In this document: positions 1 through 10,400 of the stretch, in pieces | Numbering within the stretch: the stretch's first letter is position 1 | Layout of the letters: each line of letters begins with the position of its first letter | Origin: Pratylenchus scribneri | Lineage: Eukaryota > Nematoda > Chromadorea > Rhabditida > Pratylenchidae | Direction: 5' to 3' | DNA: 64,000 nt | Assembly: GCA_030063045.1 (NCBI GenBank) | Contig: JAQSEB010000166.1 | Span: 157,001 to 221,000 of the forward strand | The notes under the pieces: model-generated | The model's input: the letters and a program-made list of their open reading frames with translations, nothing else | Told to the model about the DNA's origin: nothing | Databases searched by the model: none | Translations under genes and position numbers: made by a program

Positions 1-150
1 TATAAAAAACGAACAAATTTCGAGGTTTTTCTAAAATTTGGCGATATTTTTTATCAGCCAACATTTTTAAGCCAGCAGAGAAGAAGTAACTTAGTATTAC
101 TTTTATTGAATTTAAAAATTAGTAATCGCTTAATTTATTTATTTTTGCAG

Positions 151-692
151 CCAATCCATCGGCCAATGTTCCACCTCATCATTCTGCTGTTCCGGCGCAG
201 CCTCAAAATTCATCTCGTCAAAAAGAACAACAACAAAAAATATTGCGAACATTTCTTCAACATCATGAAAAATTACATGAACAACAAAAAATACAATCAT
301 CAATTTTGGATCAACAAATTAAGGAACAAGTAAAACTGTTAGCACTATATCAGCAACAAATCCAACAAATTCATCGAAAACAACAACCACAACAACATTT
401 GATGGAAAGGGGTAATGACATTGAACATCGTCATCAAATCCATTACCAATCATCCAATTCTATTGCTGCTGAACATAATTCATCAATTGGATCATCGCAT
501 TCTGGTGGGCCTCCAGCAAATTCAAATGTTCAACAAGAGCCTTCATCACCACGACAAATAGGAGAAAAAATTTCGAATTCCAATTCGGATAAATCAACTG
601 CTGAGATGGTAAATGAACGTAAAAAATAGAGGGAAGCATGCAAAAATTAGAAAATGAAATTAAAAAATTGGATCCCCAGGACAAATTCTAAA
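151..692 (+). pseudogene. 3' exon(s) of a Gln-rich secreted-protein gene (first paralogue, possibly broken)
   Basis: An exon opens after a TTTTTGCAG acceptor at 150 and reads in frame to a stop at 627-629. It encodes a Gln/His-rich segment starting NPSANVPPHH. The whole piece resembles exon 3 of the gene at 16016-18674, which starts NPSATNIPIHH, and both carry the motif TFLQ. The 3' flank from about 640 to 740 also resembles that gene's last exon and 3' region (ENEIKKLDP here, ENEIKELDP there), but here the last exon is out of frame with the preceding one, or an intron has been altered. The 5' exons, which in the paralogue encode the signal peptide, lie outside the window. This is therefore one of two tandem-family members. 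Whether this copy is functional cannot be decided from sequence. Function is unknown. Confidence 0.55.
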
Positions 693-1126
693 ACTAAAGA
701 ATCTTCCAACGAAAATTGTTTCGAAAAATGGGTGACAATTTTTATAAATCTCCCAAATCCAACCTCCACTCCATTGTATTTTTTACTCAATTTTTTGAAT
801 GGTTTATTTGCTGTTTTATTTTCAATAATCTGAATTCGGCTTTTTAAATCTACGGATAAACCTTTAACTTTTGTCTAAATTAATTTGTAGATATCGATTG
901 TCTAATATTGATTTGTTTTTGTTTTGGGTGATAAATTTTAAACTAAAAAGTCAAAAAATTGAACTCCTAATTTTTAATGTTAGTGAGGAAATTTGAAATA
1001 GCGGCCAGCAGGAAAGAGAGTAATAAAAGAAACCGGAAAATATTTATTTACACTTTAAAATCTATTCAATAAAATTAAAACAATACAATAAAATAACAAT
1101 ATTGGAACAAAAAAATAAACTAACAA
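693..1126. other. AT-rich intergenic DNA
   Basis: No convincing exon was seen. The first part (to about 920) resembles the 3' flank of the paralogue at 18675-19080, which shows that the duplication extends past the coding region. The remainder is AT-rich spacer between two convergent genes. Confidence 0.5.
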
Positions 1127-4100
1127 TCAAAGGATATATGGTCGAATTTGATTTGTTTTTTTAGTATTTCTATCATTTTCATCATAAGCATCTAATATTT
1201 TGGCCATTTTCCGTATTCTATTTGTTTTATCATTTTTATTAAAATCATCATAATCAGCCAATATTTCATTCATTTTCTCCATCAACCAATTGAAAATGTT
1301 AATTGGAATTGGCCCAAGTAGACTTTTTGATGTGAACAATACAGCAGCTTTGCCTGGCCAAGTTTGAAGTCTAAAATCCAATTGCTGGTTTTGACATGAA
1401 TGTATTTCCAATTTGTAGCCATAGTTAAGGCCTTTGACAAATTTTTGGCAAAGCATTGATGACTTAAAATGATTGAATTAATATTTGTAAAAAAATAGAT
1501 TTTTGTAATTTTGACCCGGGATTTTTGGGTTTTACCCAGGGTGACCGATTCATATGACCAAAAATATGGCTTTTGTACCAAAAAATTTGGAAAAAATATG
1601 GCAAAATTTTTCAAAAACATGGAATTGTTTAAAAAAGCTTAAAATTCATAGAAATTTGTTTTAAAAACATTTAATTTGCTTATTATTTCTACATTATTTT
1701 ATTGTCAAATATGGCCGCTTAGCGAAAAATTTTAGCCAGAGATGGCCTCAAAAGGAGAAAATTTCCCAAAATTTCAAAATATGGCAAATGCCATATAAAT
1801 ATGGTACCCCTGGTTTTACCATTTGTAAAAGGAATTAAAGTACATATAAAGAACTATGAGATTACGAAGGTTTTTTTTCATTTCAGTGCTCACCTTATTC
1901 TCCCCGCGCAAGAGGGCGGGGCGTTTTTTATGCAATTCAATGGACATTGTGTGCATTGCATCAAGTAAGCAATATGCATCCTCTGGCACTGGAATAGCTG
2001 GAAAATCGATGAAATGAGGGACGAAGCCATTCCCAATATTCTTTTCATGCATCTGAGGAAAAATTACAATAAATTCATTTTAACTAATTTTATCTTATTA
2101 AGTCGTTAAATTCCCCTTCCCCTTATTTAATTTATTTCTCTCCACTGTAAAATGATATTTAAAAATGTTATGGCGCACCTGTGCAATTTTAATGAATTTT
2201 TTGCCACTTCTGCCTTGTTCAAATTTAATGCTAATTGTCCGGTAATAAGATTCACCTTCCACCAAATAATGCTTTTTTTCGCGTCGAATAAGTCTTTCAC
2301 ATATTTTATTCGTTTCATTTTTGTAAGCAATTTGCCCATTTCTATTAACTGAAATTTAAAAAAAAGTCAAGGCTTTTTAAAGATTATTCCCATCTTCCCT
2401 ACCATTCTTAAATTCCATAGGTTTTGGTTCGTCGACAGCGGCAGGGCAAATTTGTTTTTGTTGGTTTGAAGAAGAACTGAAGATTAATTTATTAGTTCAA
2501 ATTAGGTAGCTTTATGGTCAGTTATATCGTTTATTAGTTTGGATAATTTATTAAAAGTAAATGTCGGGACGACTTTTAAGGGTGCTAGGTCATATTCACA
2601 ACTAGTTTAAATATGGGCGTCTCCACAATAGATAAAAAAAACTTTAAAATAAATAGATATAACGCGTTAATAGCCATCGAAATATTCCTTCATTTTTTAC
2701 CTTTCCAATAATTGGGCAAATTGTTTCTTTAACCAATTGAATACATTCAATGGGATTGTTCCATATAATTTTTCAGTTTTATGCCATTTGCAAGATTCGG
2801 TTGTTGCTATTGTTTGGAGCTGAAATTCCAATTGCTTCGATATTTTTGAATTTCTAATTTCCATTTTGTAATCGTAGAGAAGGCCGCCTTTGATTATTTG
2901 TCGACATATTGTCTAAAATAAATTGAAAAAGATTTGTTAAAGTTTACAAAAAGGTTTCGGATTTAAAAACCGGTAAAAGAAAAAATGTTGTTTTTTCCTA
3001 TTTTCGGTTTTTGAACAAAAATTCCCAATTTTGGTTTTAAATTGCATCGAATTTCTCAAATTGAACCGACCATGATCTACTCTATTATTCATTATTTATT
3101 AAGTTCTTTTCTAATACAAGGATATGTATTAGTAAATGATATGGCATTATATGATATAAATGCAATATTCGAACTTACCCCTAGAGGGATGTCATTCGAA
3201 ATTTTATGGTTGGGGCACTTTTCTTGCAAATCCTTTGAAAGTGTTTGCATTGCGTTGAGCAAGCGATATGCATCCGTTGGCATTGGAATCGGTGGAAAAA
3301 AGACGAATTTGCTGTTGTCGTCATTTTCAATATCCTTTGAGGAGTCCGAATTGTTAAATTTCTAAATAATTCAAATTAATAATTATTATTGGAGGCAATA
3401 TAGTATGGTCATAAAATGTGGAGAAAAAGGTTTGAAAAATAGTTATTTAAGGAAAATTTTTTCGATTATTATTTTTTTTGTTGCCTTTTTTTATTGTGTT
3501 TTATTCCGGAAAGGAATAATTCTGATTTTTTGTGTTTTATTCCGGAAAGGAATAATTCTGATTTTTTGTGTTTCATTCCGGAAAGGAATAATTCTGATTT
3601 TTTGTGTTTCATTCCGAAAGGAATAATTCTGATTTTTTGTGTTTCATTCCGGAAAGGAATAATTCTGATTTTTTGTGTTTCATTCCGGAAAGGAATAATT
3701 CTGATTTTTTGTGTTTCATTCCGGAAAGGAATAATTCTGATTTTTTGTGTTTCATTCCGAAAGGAATAATTCTGATTTTTTGTGTTTCATTCCGGAAAGG
3801 AATAATTCTGATTTTTTGTGTTTCATTCCGGAAAGGAATAATTCTGATTTTTTTTTGTTTCATTCCGGAAAGGAATAATTCTGATTTTTTGTGTTTAGTA
3901 ACAGAAAGAACACAATTTGCATTTTAATTAAAATAATCCTGTCCAGATTCCAGACCCAAATTATTTTTTGTAAATGACTAACCTGCACAATTTGAATGAA
4001 TTCTTCGCCCAGTTTATTCCGTTGTAATTCAATTGAAATTTTCCTAGCAAACTTTTCTCTACGAATATTAACAACAAAGTCTAATGTTTCTTGTCGAATT

Positions 4101-5279
4101 GTTTCCAATTGTTCTTTTTCTTTATTGATTTCTTCGGTGGAAGTTGGCGGCACAATATTCTGCTGATATGAATCTGAATAGACATTAATTTTTCTATGAA
4201 TGACTAAATTTATTAACAAATTATTTACCCTTTTCCGATTCCAATAACCATTTCGGGAGTGATGATGGAATTTGTCCAATTTTCTGGGTTCCATCAAATT
4301 TTTCAAGCATTTTTGCCACTCGATCTCGCAATAAAGGAAATAATCGAATTGGCATGAAAATAGCCTTCGGTTTATGCAATGGAGTTTTGGCAGTTGTGAT
4401 TGATACCATTCTATATTCCAATTTGCCTTTGTTTGAACGAATTAAAAGTCCGTAGTCATAAAGGAGACCATCTTTAACTCTAACGAATATGGGACACTCT
4501 GGTGGCTGAAAATAAGTATAAATATAAATTAAAGTTTTGGTAATAAGCGATAGGGGTTTCTAATAAAAAAATTAAATTTGAGGTTGGTGCTCACATAACT
4601 ATTTGCAGTTTAATTGTTCTATTAGTGAATTTTTTTATTATTTGCTTTATAAATATGTTGCTTTTTTGATTTTTTTTACATAAATATCTAATTTTTGATA
4701 ATTTCGTTACATCTCATCAAAATAATTGCACAAAATATTAAATATTTTGCATGTAAAATATAAATTTTTAAAGTAATATTATAAAACCTTGTCTTGGTCA
4801 ACAATTCTGCTCAATAATTCATCCATTGCATTGATCAGTGAATATGCATCTTCGGGTACAAAAATACGCACGAATTTGTGGTCGGTGAATAAAAACTATA
4901 TATAAAAAAATATTTTTACATAATATTAAATGTAAAATACCCTGGTGAATAAAAAGATCCATTTTCTATTCTTAAATTGATTCATTTGTATATGCACAAA
5001 AGTTTTTTCATTTTGAAAACGATCTACAAATTCCAGTTTTTCGATATGCAATATCTTGAATATATCATCGGCTCGATTTTTTATTGAACTGCATTTTTAA
5101 AGAATTGTTGATGGATTGGTTATTTATTTTAAAAGGATTTTGGAATGCTGAATTCTATAAATTTTTTACCTTAAATTCCTTGTCGAAAAATTCACTTTTA
5201 TTCGATCTTTTTGTAGCACTTCATCGTTATTTGGTGTTTTTCCGGCTGTACAGAATGTAGAAGATGGGAAATAGTTCAA
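1127..5279 (-). CDS. Multi-exon protein with three tandem copies of a three-exon module (possible PUR/PC4-like fold)
   Basis: Reading down the minus strand, the exons fall into three repeated X-Y-Z modules. X exons (5088-4940, about 4170-3983, about 2345-2160) end in strands such as EEFIQIVQ and KKFIKIAQ. Y exons (about 4895-4795, 3358-3178, about 2052-1890) share P-x-DAY-x-L-x-x-AM, for example VPEDAYSLINAM and MPTDAYRLLNAM. Z exons (about 4505-4225, 2920-2690, about 1460-1127) share GLLYDY followed by a closing amphipathic helix, for example IPLNVFNWLKKQFAQLL. A further exon lies at 5279-5170 and begins after an acceptor, so at least one 5' exon is missing or lies beyond the retroelement. 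A small linker exon (about 2480-2400) sits between modules 2 and 3. The beta-strand-rich blocks closed by one helix recall PUR or PC4 nucleic-acid-binding repeats, but this is inference from pattern only. The stop is at 1127-1129. The introns hold a satellite and a hAT MITE. Confidence 0.6.
1537..1812. mobile_element. hAT-type MITE with 8-bp target duplication
   Basis: The ends are CAGGGTGACC and, inverted, CAGGGGTACC. They fit the hAT terminal consensus YARNG. The element is flanked on both sides by a perfect 8-bp direct repeat GTTTTACC (1529-1536 and 1813-1820), the target-site duplication length of the hAT superfamily. Inside are several ATGGC-type repeats and no coding capacity. It lies in the intron before the last Z exon of the triple-module gene. 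Confidence 0.8.
3494..3897. repeat. 36-bp tandem satellite, about 11 copies
   Basis: The unit is about 36 bp, centred on ATTCCGGAAAGGAATAATTC and followed by TGATTTTTTGTGTTT. Copies are nearly identical; two lack one base pair of the GG. ATTCC and GGAAT within each unit can pair as a short hairpin. The array lies in the intron between the X2 and Y2 exons of the triple-module gene. Open frames across it on both strands follow from the unit length being a multiple of three and are not genes. Confidence 0.9.
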
Positions 5280-5599
5280 CTGAAAAACCAATAAAATTGT
5301 TTTGGCTGGGTTGGAAATATTTCGATTATTTATTTATATTAATGAGATTAGAACAAATTGGTTCGAATTTTTCGAATTTGTTTTAAATTTTTTAAATTTA
5401 ACTTAAATCTAAAAGCTTAAATTCCCAAATCTCAACATTATAATCATAGATGGAATGAATATAATGAAATATTCAACAAATAAATGGGAACATAGTTTAA
5501 GCTTTAAGTCATATTTTAAAGTTAGGATGTTCGAAATTGTCGTATGACATTCATTTGATCTCTGACAGGCCCTGTACATACTTGGTGACAGGTATCACC
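5280..5599. other. Junction between the triple-module gene and the retroelement
   Basis: No exon was recognised. There is no match here to the LTR-like sequence at 13840-14150, so the 3' LTR expected on this side is absent. An imperfect palindrome, GGTGACAGGTATCACC (about 5583-5598), sits at the end of the retroelement-linked ORF. Confidence 0.4.
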
Positions 5600-6610
5600 T
5601 CACCACGCTATTTTCTTTCGACGGGCAGCATTCAGGCGACCAAACTCCGCGAAAAACATTGCTCGAGCGGCACGGCGTGGGTTCCACTGTCCACCACCCC
5701 GGCGCTGACCACCACGATTTCCACGGGCATTTCCCGGTCCATTACGGTGCTGGGCATGCACCGGTGCCCCATTGGCAACAACGGGTGGCGGGGCCAATTG
5801 ATTGACCACATTTTGAGCATTATTGGCGGGTGGAGGGTTCGGGTTGGCAATTGGACCATTTTGTGCCCCCACATTCACATTTTGCACCACAATTTGATCT
5901 TGAGGGGCATCTGCCACTAGGGGTGGCGGCACAATGATCCTAGGGGGAAAAATTACACCATTTACTGGGTTTTGTCCATCATCCCCATTCATCAAATTCT
6001 CCCCTCCATTATTATTCTCTTGGGCTGCATTATTCGGATTTTCACCGAATATTCCATCTCCAAGGTCCAGGTCACCTATATTGAGATTTAAATTCGATTC
6101 TAACTTATCGAGGATGGCCTGGCATTGAGCATCCATCGCGGTAAAGTTGGCATCCATGGCTTGGAGACGAGCATCCAAAGAAGCCAAAGAAGCGAAACCA
6201 GCATCAACTTTCTCACGAAGTTGATGGATTTGAAGGCCATGGAGAAGCAATTTGTCCACCACATTGTTGTTAAGGTGGGTATCAATGGTGTTGCCCAACA
6301 TGGCATTCAAAGCAGTAACTTGATTGATCACAGCCTCGCTCATAGAGCGGTTTTCCTGCACTAGGTGGTTACCTAGTGCCTCCAACATGGCACGCAGTTG
6401 GGTCTTCTCCTTTTTCTTGTCGTTCTTCAGCGTTGCTGCCCCAGATTCGCCCGATTGATTGACATTTGATGATGAGCCGTTGGCAGCATTTGATGAGGAG
6501 CCATCCACTGTGGTGTCCATTCCCGATTCATTTTCCACAAATTCAGACATTTTGAAGATGGGCAAAGGGCAATAGGGGACAATTAAGCAATTTAATGGCA
6601 AATTGGGCAA
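5600..6610 (-). CDS. Retroelement-linked accessory ORF: coiled-coil protein with RGG-type basic C-terminus
   Basis: An uninterrupted frame of 336 codons lies about 160 nt downstream of the integrase frame and on the same strand. The more likely start is the internal Met about 20 residues in (MSEFVENESG). Layout: Ser/Asn-rich N-terminus; an amphipathic Leu/Ala-rich segment (about residues 70-175) likely to form a coiled coil; an Asn/Pro-rich linker; then a Gly/Arg-rich stretch near residues 295-315 (NARGNRGGQRRGGG) and a basic tail. RGG boxes bind RNA in other proteins, so an RNA-binding or nucleocapsid-like role is possible. It has no signal peptide or membrane helix, so it is not an envelope despite sitting in the usual env position. 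No family was recognised. Confidence 0.65.
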   Translation of the reverse strand: MPNLPLNCLIVPYCPLPIFKMSEFVENESGMDTTVDGSSSNAANGSSSNVNQSGESGAATLKNDKKKEKTQLRAMLEALGNHLVQENRSMSEAVINQVTALNAMLGNTIDTHLNNNVVDKLLLHGLQIHQLREKVDAGFASLASLDARLQAMDANFTAMDAQCQAILDKLESNLNLNIGDLDLGDGIFGENPNNAAQENNNGGENLMNGDDGQNPVNGVIFPPRIIVPPPLVADAPQDQIVVQNVNVGAQNGPIANPNPPPANNAQNVVNQLAPPPVVANGAPVHAQHRNGPGNARGNRGGQRRGGGQWNPRRAARAMFFAEFGRLNAARRKKIAW

Positions 6611-6772
6611 ATATGAAAAATTAAAATATTAATAATGTCAAAAGGGTATGGGAAATGTACAAAATGGAATCAATTAAAACAAATGGTCTTTTTATTATTT
6701 TATTTAAATTTTCTTTTAATTATTTAATTTTCTTTTATTTTACAGGAAAAATACAAAAAATACAAAAATGAA

Positions 6773-7474
6773 TTAATTAGATGGGTCGAATGGGGTTTTT
6801 GGATGGTGCTCACGGCTTTGAATTCGCCTTTTGCGAATTTGGTCGATGTGGGCAATTATTTTGTGCCCATTTTCATCTTCTAATTCAGCCATTCTTAGAC
6901 CAATGGTCTGACTGATAATGGCCGGTTCCCATTTTTTCCCTCCATGATGCCTAAACCATATGGGGTCTCCGGGGGAATATGTTTGGGGCGGAGCTTTTTC
7001 CCCCGGGTTTATTTGCCGAGTTCCTTCTTTTCCACCCATTCTTCCACCCATTCTTATCACATCCAATGGCGTTCGTATTGGACGGCGCAAAAATAATGTT
7101 GCTGGGCTTGACCCAGACTGGGCACGAATATTTGCTCTATATTCTCTCAGAAAAACAATAATCGCCTCATCGAGGGGTAAATTTTCGGTGATCTTTGTAA
7201 TAGATCTTTTGAATGTTTGTACCATCCTTTCTGCAGTGCCGTTTGAAGAGGGATGGTAAACTGCCGTAGTTTTGTGTTCTACGGCGTTTTCTTTGAAAAA
7301 GTTCTCTATTTCATCGCTCACAAATTGAGGTCCATTATCAGAGACTATAAGTTTCGGCGCACCAAAAAGCGCAAACAATTCCTTTAATTTTCCCAAAATT
7401 ACGGTACTTGTTGTGGAATTGAGTTTGAAAACAAAGGGGAATCCAGAAAAACTATCGACAATTATTAGCCACAT
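6773..7474 (-). pseudogene. Integrase C-terminal part, out of frame with the upstream pol frame
   Basis: This frame carries the rest of the retroviral-type integrase core: VDSFSGFP, the second catalytic Asp in SDNGPQF, and the catalytic Glu in SSNGTAER. A C-terminal domain follows (PGDPIWFRHHGGKKW to the stop). The first catalytic Asp (WHIDLAGPF) lies in the other frame, ending at 7465. The shift falls at an A-run around 7480-7485, which suggests a one-base loss or a sequencing error; the site does not match a classical slippery heptamer. Residues expected of an active DDE enzyme are all present apart from the frame break. Confidence 0.85.
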
Positions 7475-10400
7475 GTATTTTTAAAAGGGCCAGCAAGATC
7501 AATGTGCCATCTTTCCATCGGTTCCCGCGCTTTTGGCCAAGTGTGGCCTGGGTCAATTTTCGGCGGATTAGCACTATTTTTCTGGCATATTTGACAAGTG
7601 GCTACAAAATGTTCAATATCTTCGGCTATTTTTGGCCACCAGACATATCCACGAGCCTGGGATTTCATTTTTACTACGCCGAAATGTGCCATATGAACCA
7701 TTTTTAAAAATCGATTTCTTAAATTTTCGGGCATAATTATTTGATCCCCTTTTAAAATTAATCGCCCTTTAGTTTGTAAATTTTCACGTACATTATAATA
7801 CGGTAATAAATTATTTTCTAATTGTTCGGCTTCCTCAAAGGCCCAATTATTATTTATTTTTACGAAAAGTTTCTTTAAGATTGGGTCTTTGGCTGTTTCG
7901 GCTTCTATTAAATCCCTATTTAGCATATTGTATTCGTCCGCTGTTAATAGATAAGGCAATTCTTCTTTCTCCATAATTTTATTCCATTCTATGGGTTTTG
8001 CCTCAGGGATTCTCACTCTAGAAAGTGTGTCAGCAACAACGTTGCTTTTTCCCTCAATATATAAAATTTTTGGATTGATGTCTTGAATGAGGAGAAGCCA
8101 ACGATTAAGCTTTGCGTTGGCGTTTGCTTTTGTCATGAGGAAAATTAGAGGTCGATGATCAGTATGAATAATAATTTCACACCCGTAAATGAGTGGTTTG
8201 AATATGAGAAGCGCATGCACAATTGCAGCCAATTCGCCATGCGTTGGCGGGTACTTTGATTCAGCCCCATTGAGTGTTTTGCTACAGTACGCCACAGCAA
8301 ATAATTGTCCTTGATCATCTGCTTGCAACAAAGCAGCCGCGTAGGCTATCTTGGAAGCGTCAGTGTAAAGGTGAAAAGGCTTCTTTAAATTCGGCGCCCT
8401 TAGGCAAGGGGATTTGGTTAAAGACAATTTTAATTCCTCAAATGCTTTATTCTCCATTTCACCCCATTTAAAATTTTTCTCTGCTTCGCGACCTCTTAAC
8501 AGATGATTTAGCGGGGCGGCTTTAGACGCAAAGGAAGGTATAAATTTTCTAAAGAACCCAGCCATTCCCAAAAAGCGCTTTACTTCCTTGCAATTATTCG
8601 GCGCTGGGAAGCTCAGAATGCTTTCCAGGTTGGATATTGATGGCTCATAGCCTTTTTCACTTAACCTATGACCTAAGTAGGTTATGGACTTTTTACAAAA
8701 TTCACACTTTCGAAATTTCAATTTTAAATTAAATTGCTGCATTCTCTGGAAAACCATGGCTAAGGTTTCCAGGTGTTCTTCAAAAGTGGCTGTGTGTATC
8801 AAAATATCATCAATGTAAATTGTGATTGAATTTACGCCTTTTAGCACTTCGTCCATCGTGCGCTGAAAGATGGACGGTGCATTGCGTAAACCAAATGGAA
8901 GTGTGTTCATTTCAAACACTCCTTTTTCTGTGATTACTCCGCATTTGTAGGACGTTTGATTGTCCAGCGGGATTTGCCAGAATCCGGAAGCCAAATCGAC
9001 ACTGCTGTAAAATTTCCATCCTGAAACGCGGTGTAAAACTTTCTCCATTCGAGGGATGGGATATGGATCGGGTATAGTAATGGCATTTAAAGCCTTGAAA
9101 TCCACACATGGGCGAATTTCACCATTCGATTTCTCAACCACAACGATTGGACTAACCCAAGGAGTATTCGACTTTTTGAGGACACCGACTTTTCCCATTT
9201 CTTCAATATTTTTATCCAATTTCTCTTGAAATTTCTCAGGCACACGATATGGTCTCGAAGTAATCGGAACTTCGGTGGTGGTGATCAGTGGCGGTGCCAT
9301 TATTTTACAACGACCTAAATCATATTCATGCCTGGAAAATGCTTTTATATTTTCATTTAAACAAATTTTAAGGGCCTCCAATTCGTTGGGATTTTTCAAA
9401 TCAGTTTTAATTTCGCCCAATTCATTTATACAATTTTCAAATTTCGAATTGGATTCGGTGTCCGGCTCGGCCGTTAAAACTTTCATATTAGACTTTTTTA
9501 TTAATTGGCCGGTTTCCAAATCTAAATATAATGGCAAAGATTTCAATGTTTTTCGACCAATAATGAAATCATAATCTTTATCCAATTCATTTTCAACCAA
9601 AAGTATTGGCGAATTCACAATGCAGTCGGCTATTTCGATTTCAACTTCACATTGGCCGACAGCGCGGACTACATCATTGCCAACACCAATAACGCCAGGA
9701 ATTTCTGGGTTTTGGGCACTTTTAAAGCCAAATTTTTGAGCAGCTTTAATTCCACACAATGAAATATGGGCACCTGTATCCAATAAAAATAAGGCCCTTT
9801 TATTATTAATTTTCCCTTCAATTCTCAAATTATTATCACAAATATAAATTTGGTTGGCTACAGCTATTGCCGCTAAAATTTGTTTGGCTACAGCTATTTC
9901 TGCCAATTCTTCATTTCGCCATCTTTCAACCAATGGGAGGGCATTTCTTTGGCTATCTGCTTCAATTTGCTGTCGATTTATTGTTCGCCTTTCTTTCCTG
10001 CGGGCTCTAAAATTTTGGACTCCATGGAAAATTTTGACGAGTGATCTCCCCAGGCTGAGATATTGGACAAATTTTGCTAAAAATGGCGGGAGCAAAAATT
10101 GAGCCACTGCCTCAAGGGTGACATATACGCACACGATGAATACCCAAATTTGATTGGGGGATGGCATGCCTCCCTTTAGAAAGGAGAAAAGGCCGCTGGA
10201 GACTATTTTTCCAGCAAAAACTTCGCTTTTCCCTGAGTCTCGCCAAGCAGCCTCTGGCTTAGTTAGGCGGATTATTTCCCAATTTATTTCAGCTGCTGAG
10301 AGCGTTTCCTCAAAATGTTCCGGAGAATACAATTCCGAAAGATTTGCCATGACCTTATTTTTGAATGTGGTAAATTTGAATTCGGGGAAGTCTATTTTCC

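Noticed and set aside
3609..3863. Open frames across the 36-bp satellite on both strands
   Set aside because: The unit length divides by three and has no stops, so the frames are automatic and not evidence of a gene.
5934..7259. Plus-strand open frames opposite the retroelement ORFs
   Set aside because: They are antisense shadows of frames with clear Gag, Pol or accessory content.
7478..7490. Programmed ribosomal frameshift in integrase
   Set aside because: No classical slippery heptamer is in the right phase, and frameshifts inside the integrase core are not known for this group.
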